This document shows positions 1 to 5,167 of a stretch of DNA of 5,167 bases, one piece after another (the first letter of the stretch is position 1; each line of letters opens with the position of its first letter). The DNA comes from Verrucomicrobia bacterium UBA3214 (lineage in GTDB: Bacteria; Verrucomicrobiota; Kiritimatiellia; RFP12; UBA1067), in assembly GCA_002363575.1 (NCBI GenBank), contig DEWI01000115.1:1-5167 (forward strand), in the 5' to 3' direction. The notes under the pieces are model-generated. The model saw only the letters and a program-made list of their open reading frames with translations, did not search any database and was not told the DNA's origin. A program made the position numbers and the translations under genes.

Positions 1-740
1 CCGAGCGCTGGCTCGGCGGCACGCTCACGAACTCCAAGACCATCCGTTCTTCCGTGAAGCGCATGCGCCAGCTCCAGGCGATCGCCAAGGCCAACGGCGG
101 CGAGCTTTCCGAGCACAAGCAGGAAGCTTCGATGCTCCGCCGCGAGCTTAACAAGCTCGAGAAGAACCTCACCGGCATTGCCGACATGGCCGAGCAGCCC
201 GGCGCCGTCGTCATCATCGACGTCGTCAAGGAAGCGAACGCCGTCAAGGAAGCCGTCCGCCTCGGCATTCCGGTGGTCGCCGTCGTCGATACCAACGCCG
301 ACCCCGAGCCGATCGACTATGTCGTGCCCGGCAACGACGATTCCGTGCGCGGCGTCGAGCTGATCCTGCGCGGTTTCGTGAATGTCGTGAAGGCCGCGGA
401 AGTCGAGTACAACGCGCGCGCCGCCGAAGAGAACCGCAAGCGCGAGGCCGATCGCAAGGCCCGCGAGGAAACCGAGAGGGCCGCGCGCGCAGAGCGCCGC
501 GCCAAGAGCGCCAAGGTCAGCGATGCACGCAAGGCCGCCGGCGCCACCAAGAAGACGGTCGTCGCCGCGAGCGTAAAGGCGGCGGCGCGCGCAGCGAAGG
601 AAGCTGCGGAGACGAAGGCGAAGGCGGATCTCGCCGCGAAGCGCCAGGCCGCCGTGCAGGCGGCGCAGGCGGCTGTCGAGGCGGCGCCTGCGGCCGAAGC
701 GGCTCCCGCGGCGGCCGAAGAAGCCCCTGCGGCGGAGTGA
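1..740 (+). CDS. rpsB: 30S ribosomal protein S2, 5'-truncated by the window edge, with a long Ala-rich C-terminal extension
   Basis: S2 is a component of the small ribosomal subunit, bound on the head/platform side near S1. The reading frame is open from base 3 (bases 1-2 finish a codon cut by the edge), so the GTG at 54 is an internal Val codon and not the start. The visible protein opens with ERWLGGTLTNSKTIRSSVKR, the conserved S2 segment found at roughly residue 95 of the E. coli protein. It continues with LRRELNKLEKNLTGI, the GIPVVAVVDTNADP strand-loop and the PGNDDS motif, all diagnostic for the family. The globular domain ends near base 400. About 112 further codons encode a charged, low-complexity tail: first rich in Arg, Lys, Glu and Ala, then an Ala/Glu/Pro end with APAAE-like units. 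Codon bias in the tail matches the core and no frameshift is visible. tsf follows after 81 bases, the usual rpsB-tsf order. Identity is secure; the role of the tail is unknown. Confidence 0.96.
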   Translation, partial: ERWLGGTLTNSKTIRSSVKRMRQLQAIAKANGGELSEHKQEASMLRRELNKLEKNLTGIADMAEQPGAVVIIDVVKEANAVKEAVRLGIPVVAVVDTNADPEPIDYVVPGNDDSVRGVELILRGFVNVVKAAEVEYNARAAEENRKREADRKAREETERAARAERRAKSAKVSDARKAAGATKKTVVAASVKAAARAAKEAAETKAKADLAAKRQAAVQAAQAAVEAAPAAEAAPAAAEEAPAAE

Positions 741-746
741 GAAATT

Positions 747-775
747 GCCGGAGAGGCGCGCGGCGCTTCTCCGGC
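747..775 (+). other. Strong intercistronic hairpin between rpsB and tsf
   Basis: The arms GCCGGAGAGGCGC (747-759) and GCGCTTCTCCGGC (763-775) pair over 13 positions, twelve Watson-Crick and one G-U, around the three bases GCG. It begins six bases after the S2 stop codon. The bases that follow (GTATTCGTTCTGG) are not a U-run, so this does not look like a complete intrinsic terminator. A partial attenuator, an RNA processing site or a stabiliser of the rpsB 3' end would each fit. Only the pairing is seen; the function is inferred. Confidence 0.6.
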
Positions 776-808
776 GTATTCGTTCTGGCAACGTAAATAC
801 ATAAAGTC

Positions 809-813
809 GAGGT
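809..813 (+). promoter_or_regulatory. Shine-Dalgarno sequence of tsf
   Basis: GAGGT lies eight bases before the ATG at 822, a normal spacing for pairing with the 3' end of 16S rRNA. It supports this ATG as the start and is the clearest ribosome binding site in the window. Confidence 0.75.
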
Positions 814-821
814 AGAAGACA

Positions 822-1670
822 ATGGCGATTTCTATTCAGCAGATCAAGGAGCTTCGCGAAGCCACGGCGGCCGGCATGGGCGCCTGCAAGGAAGCTCTCA
901 CGGCAACCGGCGGCAACATGGAAGAGGCCGTCAAGTATCTCCGCGAGAAGGGCTTGGCCGTCGCGGCAAAGCGCGTCGACAAGGAGTCCAAGCAGGGCAT
1001 CATCGCTCTCGCCGAAGCCGCGGACAAGAAGGCCATGGCGCTTGCGGAAGTCAATTGCGAGACCGACTTCGTCGCGAAGACCGAGGCGTTCGTCAAGTTC
1101 GTCGATGACGCTGCGAAGGTGGCGCTCGAAGGCAAGGACATCGAGCAGACTCTCGGCGACGACTACAAGATGCTCCTCACCAAGACCGGCGAGAACGTGA
1201 AGATCCGCCGCAGCGAGCGTTTCGTGCTCGAGGGCACGGGCGTGCTTTCCGGCTACATCCACATGGGTGGCAAGATCGGCGTGCTGGTCGAGCTGGCCAC
1301 GCCGTGCGAGAAGACGGCGGCCTCGCAGGCGCTCGCCGACGCGGCGCACATGATCTGCCTGCACATCGCGGCGAACGCTCCGAAGTACATCACGCCCGAG
1401 GAAGTTCCCCAGGCGGAGATCGACGCCGAGCTGGAAATCAAGCTCAACGCCCTCAAGGAGCAGAAGGGCAAGCTCCCTCCGGAGCAGGCGCTCGTCGGCA
1501 TCAAGAAGGGCATGGCGGCGAAGTTCTGCACGCAGATCTGCCTCCTCAAGCAGGACTACGTGGCCGATGGCGAGATTTCCGTGGAGAAGTATCTCCAGAA
1601 CGTCTCGAAGGAATGCGGCGGCGCGCCGATCACGGTGAAGCGCTTTGTCCGCCTCCAGCTCGGAGCCTGA
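822..1670 (+). CDS. tsf: Translation elongation factor Ts
   Basis: EF-Ts is the cytoplasmic guanine-nucleotide exchange factor that releases GDP from EF-Tu so that it can bind GTP and aminoacyl-tRNA again. The 282-residue product has the full family length (about 280 in E. coli). Residues 1-44 form the UBA-like N-terminal module, with KELREATAAGMGACKEAL followed by GGNMEEAVKYLREKG. The EF-Tu contact motif TDFVAK is at 81-86, with Asp82-Phe83 as the residues that wedge into the EF-Tu nucleotide site. The core subdomains contain GGKIGVLVEL (149-158) and HIAANAPKYITPEEVP (181-196). The C-terminal helix region VGIKKGMAAKFCTQICLLKQ (225-244) is also typical. One small oddity is GMGACK at 18-23 where many bacteria have GMMDCK. 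The start is set by homology and by GAGGT eight bases upstream. It probably shares a transcript with rpsB. No frameshift or missing block is visible. Confidence 0.98.
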   Translation: MAISIQQIKELREATAAGMGACKEALTATGGNMEEAVKYLREKGLAVAAKRVDKESKQGIIALAEAADKKAMALAEVNCETDFVAKTEAFVKFVDDAAKVALEGKDIEQTLGDDYKMLLTKTGENVKIRRSERFVLEGTGVLSGYIHMGGKIGVLVELATPCEKTAASQALADAAHMICLHIAANAPKYITPEEVPQAEIDAELEIKLNALKEQKGKLPPEQALVGIKKGMAAKFCTQICLLKQDYVADGEISVEKYLQNVSKECGGAPITVKRFVRLQLGA

Positions 1671-1685
1671 GAGCAGACCGCGTTC

Positions 1686-1710
1686 CGCCGCCGGCGCGTT
1701 TGGGGCGGCG
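1686..1710 (+). other. GC-rich inverted repeat in the tsf-proB spacer
   Basis: CGCCGCC (1686-1692) and GGCGGCG (1704-1710) are perfect 7-base complements around an 11-base loop, starting 16 bases after the tsf stop codon. There is no U-run behind it, so a classical intrinsic terminator is not supported. In DNA this GC-rich such a stem can arise by chance. The rest of the 155-base spacer (1671-1825) shows no convincing promoter and no RNA gene that I recognise. Confidence 0.3.
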
Positions 1711-1825
1711 CATGATGGATGGAGACTGACGCAGGCGAAGCAGTGCGAGACGTCTGCAAAGCGCATCTCTTTCCGCTTGCCCCCTCCGGCGCCGGCGCGA
1801 CGCGCAACCAACAATTCTTAATCCG

Positions 1826-2584
1826 ATGCGGATCGTCGTAAAAGTCGGCACGCACGCGATTGCGAAGAAGACGGGGCGCCCGGATTACGCGGCGCTCCGC
1901 CGTCTTGTGGCGCAGCTCTGCGCGTTGCGCGAAGCCGGCAACGAGGTCGTCTTTGTATCGTCCGGCGCGGTCGCCGCCGGCGTGGAGGCGCTGGGGCTGC
2001 CCGGGCGTCCTTCCGACTTGAACGATGTGCAGATGTGCGCGGCCGTAGGGCAGGCGCGCTTCATCGCCGGCTACGAGAAGCTGTTCGGCGAGCGCGGCGT
2101 CAAGATCGGCCAGGTGTTGCTGACGCATTACGATTTCGAGGAGCACCGGCGGGCGAAGAACGTCAAGGCCTCGCTCGAGCACCTCGTGCGCACGGGCATA
2201 ATACCGGTCGTCAACGAGAACGACGTCGTCGCCGACGAAGAGTTGAAAGGTTCGACGTTCGGCGACAACGACTGGCTCTCCTGCCTGATCGCGAAGCTCG
2301 TGCGCGCCGATGCGCTCGTCCTGCTCACGACCGTGGATGGATTGCTTGACGAAAACGGCAAGCGCATCGCGCGCGTCGATTCGTTGCGCAATGTCGGCAA
2401 GCTTGTGAAGCCCGGCGAGAAGGGCAATCTCTCGAAGGGCGGGATGGACTCCAAGCTGAAAGCCGTCCGCGAAGCCGTCAACAGCGGCATCGACACCTAC
2501 ATCGCAAACGGGCGGCGCACGGTGCTGGAAGCATTGCTCGCCGGGCGTTCCGTCGGCACGTTCTTCCCCGGCGCCACGCTTTGA
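1826..2584 (+). CDS. proB: Glutamate 5-kinase, short form without PUA domain
   Basis: This cytoplasmic enzyme phosphorylates L-glutamate with ATP to gamma-glutamyl phosphate, the first committed step of proline synthesis. The partner ProA reductase is not in the window. The 252 residues make up one amino-acid-kinase domain. MRIVVKVGT (1-9) is the first strand and ATP/phosphate loop, VSSGAVAAG (44-52) is the glycine-rich loop, and AVGQARFIAGYEKLF (73-87) is typical of the family. IIPVVNENDVV (125-135) and FGDNDWLS (145-152) are the glutamate-binding signatures that separate ProB from UMP kinase and acetylglutamate kinase. The nucleotide-side GGM..K motif is at 205-210. The protein ends just after GRSVGTFF, where the kinase domain normally ends. 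The PUA domain that brings E. coli-type ProB to about 367 residues is absent, and no remnant is seen downstream. The start rests on homology, since no Shine-Dalgarno precedes it. In family members proline feedback acts on the kinase domain, so inhibition is possible. Confidence 0.92.
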   Translation: MRIVVKVGTHAIAKKTGRPDYAALRRLVAQLCALREAGNEVVFVSSGAVAAGVEALGLPGRPSDLNDVQMCAAVGQARFIAGYEKLFGERGVKIGQVLLTHYDFEEHRRAKNVKASLEHLVRTGIIPVVNENDVVADEELKGSTFGDNDWLSCLIAKLVRADALVLLTTVDGLLDENGKRIARVDSLRNVGKLVKPGEKGNLSKGGMDSKLKAVREAVNSGIDTYIANGRRTVLEALLAGRSVGTFFPGATL

Positions 2585-2614
2585 GCCGCCAGGCGCGCAC
2601 CCTGCCGCGGCGAA

Positions 2615-2631
2615 GCGGCGCTTGACGCCGC
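2615..2631 (+). other. Small hairpin in the proB-Mur ligase spacer
   Basis: GCGGCG (2615-2620) and CGCCGC (2626-2631) pair perfectly around the loop CTTGA, about 30 bases after the proB stop codon. No U-run follows. The 134-base spacer (2585-2718) is very GC-rich in its first two thirds and turns AT-richer just before the next gene (about 2687-2718). I see no clear promoter hexamers there. A Rho-dependent or structure-only end of the proB transcript is possible but not shown. Confidence 0.28.
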
Positions 2632-2718
2632 CCGGCGCGGGCGCGCACTTCGCCGGACTGCGGCGACGCCCGCCTGCGCGGCACCGCAACAACTTCCAAC
2701 GATTTTCGGGTATTCCTG

Positions 2719-3936
2719 ATGAAAAGGCATCTTGTCGGCATAGGCGGCGTGGGAATGAGCGCGCTCGCCGTCACTCTAATAAACCTCGGCGACGAAGTCA
2801 CGGGGGCGGATCGCACGCTGGATACGAAAAACATCCGCTTTCTCGAGTCCCTCGGCATTCCGTGCAGGCCGGACGACGGCAGCGGCGTCGATGGCACTGT
2901 CGATGAAGTGATCGTCTCCACCGCGATCGAGAGCGACAACCCGGCGCTCGCCGCGGCGCGCGATTTCGGGATTCCCGTGACGCACCGCGCAGTCGCGCTG
3001 GCGCGCGCGCTTTCCGACCGCCGCCTCGTGGCAGTCGTAGGGACGTGCGGGAAATCCACCGTCACGGCGATGCTCGGCCACATCCTCGCCGAATGCGGTA
3101 TGGATCCGCTTTGCGTGAACGGCGCGAACGTCCCCGGATGGGAAGGCGCGGTCCGCTTCGGGCGCGGCGCTTTCGCCGTCGCGGAAGTCGATGAAAGCGA
3201 CAAGTCGCTCGTCGCCTTCCATCCATACGCCGCGATCGTCACGAATTCCTCGTCCGACCATTACTCGAAAGACGAGATGGATCGCGTCTTCGACGAGTTC
3301 ACAGCCGGCCTCGAAGGCCCGGTCGTAGATGGCCGCCGCAAGGACTACGGCCTCGCCGACGTCCCGATGCCAGGCCGGCACAATCGCGCCAATGCCGCGC
3401 TCGCGCTCGCGATGGCGCGCGCGCTCGGTTGCGACGCCGCGCGCGCGCAAGCGGCTCTTGCGACTTTTCGCGGCGTCGAGAGGCGCCTGGAGCGCTACGG
3501 CGCGCGCGTCTATGACGACTACGCGCACAATCCGGAGAAGCTTCGCGCGATGTGGGAGGCGCTTGCCGCCGCGCATCCCGGCGGCGGCCTCTGCGTCGTA
3601 TGGCGGCCGCACGGCTACGCGCCGCTCCGCAAGATGATGCACGACTTCGCAGACGCATTCAATGAAATCGTGCGCGAGCGCGACAAGCTCCTGCTTCTTC
3701 CCGTCTATGACGCCGGGGGCACGGCGGACCGCAGTGTCTCTTCGGACGATCTCGCCGCGCTTCTCAAGCCCGGTGTCGCCATCCAAGTGGCCGATCACGA
3801 GGCGGCGTATTCATGGATACGGCAGCGCACCGGCAACTTCGCGGCGTTCGCCGTCTGCGGCGCGCGCGATCCCGCTCTGCCCGCGCTCGCCGCGCGCATC
3901 GCGAAAGCTGTCGATGGCGCCGCGGCGACGGCGTAG
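2719..3936 (+). CDS. MurC-type Mur ligase (UDP-N-acetylmuramate--L-alanine ligase family), compact form
   Basis: Mur ligases join an amino acid or peptide to UDP-MurNAc using ATP, building or recycling peptidoglycan precursors in the cytoplasm. The N-terminal domain opens with GIGGVGMS (7-14), the UDP-sugar binding loop of MurC/Mpl, followed by STAIESDNP (67-75). The central ATPase domain has P-loop GTCGKST (108-114), DESDKS (158-163) and NSSSDH (176-181). GRHN (219-222), RRLERYG (255-261), DDYAHNP (266-272) and RPHGY (296-300) lead through the C-terminal domain, which ends in CGARDP (380-385). Two things are odd. The P-loop has Cys-Gly-Lys-Ser where MurC usually has His-Gly-Lys-Thr. Only about 37 residues lie between the NSSSDH motif and GRHN, while my recollection of E. 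coli MurC gives about 90, so the product is 405 residues and not about 460-490. No frameshift is visible and motifs on both sides are intact. The order of motifs favours MurC over MurD, E or F. Mpl or a specialised paralogue cannot be excluded, so no symbol is given. The start agrees with the family; only a weak GGG precedes it. Confidence 0.85.
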   Translation: MKRHLVGIGGVGMSALAVTLINLGDEVTGADRTLDTKNIRFLESLGIPCRPDDGSGVDGTVDEVIVSTAIESDNPALAAARDFGIPVTHRAVALARALSDRRLVAVVGTCGKSTVTAMLGHILAECGMDPLCVNGANVPGWEGAVRFGRGAFAVAEVDESDKSLVAFHPYAAIVTNSSSDHYSKDEMDRVFDEFTAGLEGPVVDGRRKDYGLADVPMPGRHNRANAALALAMARALGCDAARAQAALATFRGVERRLERYGARVYDDYAHNPEKLRAMWEALAAAHPGGGLCVVWRPHGYAPLRKMMHDFADAFNEIVRERDKLLLLPVYDAGGTADRSVSSDDLAALLKPGVAIQVADHEAAYSWIRQRTGNFAAFAVCGARDPALPALAARIAKAVDGAAATA

Positions 3937-3988
3937 CCGCCGCGCGAACGCGCGCATGGATCGATTCGCGACGGACACCGCGCATTTA

Positions 3989-3997
3989 TGGTATAAT
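3989..3997 (+). promoter_or_regulatory. Extended -10 promoter element of the dCMP deaminase gene
   Basis: TGGTATAAT matches the extended -10 consensus (TGN plus TATAAT) exactly, within otherwise GC-rich DNA. The hexamer ends at 3997 and the ATG begins at 4005. Transcription starting about seven bases after the hexamer would begin at 4004-4005, giving a leaderless or nearly leaderless mRNA. No good -35 is present: the nearest match, CGGACA at 3972-3977, is only 14 bases away, and extended -10 promoters need none. The bases GGTATAATACC (3990-4000) also form a perfect palindrome around a central A. Confidence 0.6.
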
Positions 3998-4004
3998 ACC
4001 CGCC

Positions 4005-4493
4005 ATGACTGACAAAGCGAGAAAGCACGATCCGCGGCCAAGCTGGGACGAGTATTTCATGGCGATCGCCGAAGTCGTGTCGCGGCGGTCGAATTGCACG
4101 CGCCGCCATGTCGGCGCCGTTGTGGTGAGAGACAACCACATCCTGGCGACCGGCTACAACGGCACGCCGCGCGGCGTCAAGAATTGCTTCGAGGGCGGGT
4201 GCCCGCGCTGCGCCGGCAAGACGAAGAGCGGCACGCATCTCGAAGAGTGCCTCTGCACGCATGCCGAGCAGAACGCGATATGCCAGGCGGCGCTCTACGG
4301 CCACGCCCTCCAGGGCGGCACGATATACGTGACGATCTCCCCCTGCCTGACGTGCGCGAAGCTGCTGGTGAACGCCGGGATACGCGAAGTCGTGTACGGC
4401 GGCGATTACGCTTTCCTCGACGTCGTCGGGAAGATGTTCGCCGAAGCGGGCGTCAAATACAGGAAATTCGAACAGACGGAACCAAAGCAATAA
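4005..4493 (+). CDS. dCMP deaminase (ComEB-like zinc-dependent deoxycytidylate deaminase)
   Basis: The enzyme deaminates dCMP to dUMP, the substrate of thymidylate synthase, and so feeds dTTP synthesis in the cytoplasm. The 162-residue product begins with HDPRPSWDEYFMAIA, the typical N-terminus of the bacterial family. It carries the catalytic zinc site of the cytidine/dCMP deaminase fold: His86-Ala87-Glu88, where His binds zinc and Glu shuttles the proton, and SPCLTCAK (112-119) with Cys114 and Cys117. Further Cys residues at 31, 61, 66, 69, 82 and 84 resemble the extra metal-binding cluster of phage and bacterial dCMP deaminases. Frame 3 stays open upstream to 3813, but that part overlaps the Mur ligase gene and lacks homology, so the ATG at 4005 is chosen. 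No Shine-Dalgarno precedes it; an extended -10 lies 7 bases upstream. Family members are often activated by dCTP and inhibited by dTTP, which cannot be judged here. tpiA follows after 31 bases. Confidence 0.93.
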   Translation: MTDKARKHDPRPSWDEYFMAIAEVVSRRSNCTRRHVGAVVVRDNHILATGYNGTPRGVKNCFEGGCPRCAGKTKSGTHLEECLCTHAEQNAICQAALYGHALQGGTIYVTISPCLTCAKLLVNAGIREVVYGGDYAFLDVVGKMFAEAGVKYRKFEQTEPKQ

Positions 4494-4500
4494 ACCTCGA

Positions 4501-4524
4501 AAAGCGAAGGGAAACAGAAAGAAG
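4501..4524 (+). promoter_or_regulatory. Purine-rich leader and probable ribosome binding region of tpiA
   Basis: Almost every base from 4501 up to the ATG at 4525 is A or G. It contains GAAGGG (4506-4511) at a rather long 13-base distance and AGAAAGAAG directly before the start. Translation initiation could use the GAAGGG element weakly or the unstructured purine run. The short gap after the deaminase stop codon argues for cotranscription. Confidence 0.4.

Positions 4525-5167
<643 letters not shown>

Noticed and set aside
776..821. Possible separate promoter for tsf in the AT-richer stretch before its start
   Set aside because: TAAAGT and TACATA are only partial -10 matches and no -35 of acceptable quality sits at the right distance.
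1556..2692. Long open frame on the minus strand across proB (378 codons)
   Set aside because: It lies opposite a clear ProB gene. Its product is rich in Arg, Ala and Gly with no family motif, as expected for a mirror frame in GC-rich coding DNA.
2622..2906. Small open frame (94 codons) starting in the proB-Mur ligase spacer
   Set aside because: It overlaps the Mur ligase start in another frame, is Arg-rich with no motif, and its coding character matches an out-of-frame shadow.
2776..3798. Long minus-strand open frame opposite the Mur ligase (340 codons)
   Set aside because: The plus strand carries all the Mur ligase motifs; the minus-strand product is Arg/Ala/Val-rich low-information sequence with no recognisable domain.
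3941..3954. CGCGCG-AA-CGCGCG inverted repeat after the Mur ligase stop codon
   Set aside because: The stem is short, there is no U-run, and CG repeats are common in this DNA; not enough to call a terminator.
3813..4004. 64-codon N-terminal extension of the dCMP deaminase
   Set aside because: This part overlaps the end of the Mur ligase, is Arg/Ala-rich without homology, and the family N-terminus starts right after the ATG at 4005.

Overview
The window is an ordinary, densely coded stretch of a GC-rich bacterial chromosome. All six genes lie on the plus strand, and the first and last are cut by the window edges. Order: rpsB (ribosomal protein S2, 5' end missing), tsf (elongation factor Ts), proB (glutamate 5-kinase without a PUA domain), a compact MurC-type Mur ligase, a dCMP deaminase, and tpiA (triosephosphate isomerase, 3' end missing). 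No tRNA, rRNA, CRISPR array, insertion sequence, phage gene or other sign of mobile DNA was seen. No stretch above 300 bases lacks a gene; the longest spacers are about 155 bases (after tsf) and 134 bases (after proB).

Organism: the codons are strongly biased to G or C in the third position. Several starts lack a Shine-Dalgarno sequence, and S2 carries a long Ala/Lys/Glu-rich C-terminal tail. Together these fit an uncultured bacterium of the PVC group (Verrucomicrobiota/Kiritimatiellota/Lentisphaerota-like). This is a low-confidence impression, because no gene here is a lineage marker.

Layout: rpsB and tsf form the classical translation pair, separated by 81 bases holding a strong 13-bp hairpin and a good Shine-Dalgarno for tsf. 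In many bacteria pyrH and frr follow tsf; here a different amino-acid-kinase-fold enzyme, ProB, follows. After a GC-rich spacer comes the Mur ligase, which keeps the MurC landmarks but has a central domain shorter than usual and a Cys in its P-loop. A perfect extended -10 element then sits so close to the dCMP deaminase ATG that the transcript would be leaderless or nearly so. tpiA follows 31 bases later and is probably cotranscribed with the deaminase.

The genes serve separate housekeeping roles: translation, proline synthesis, peptidoglycan precursor synthesis or recycling, dTTP precursor supply, and glycolysis. I found no evidence that they form one dedicated system, and nothing that supports a new defence or mobile system. 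The points most worth a second look are the compact Mur ligase and the leaderless-type promoter.
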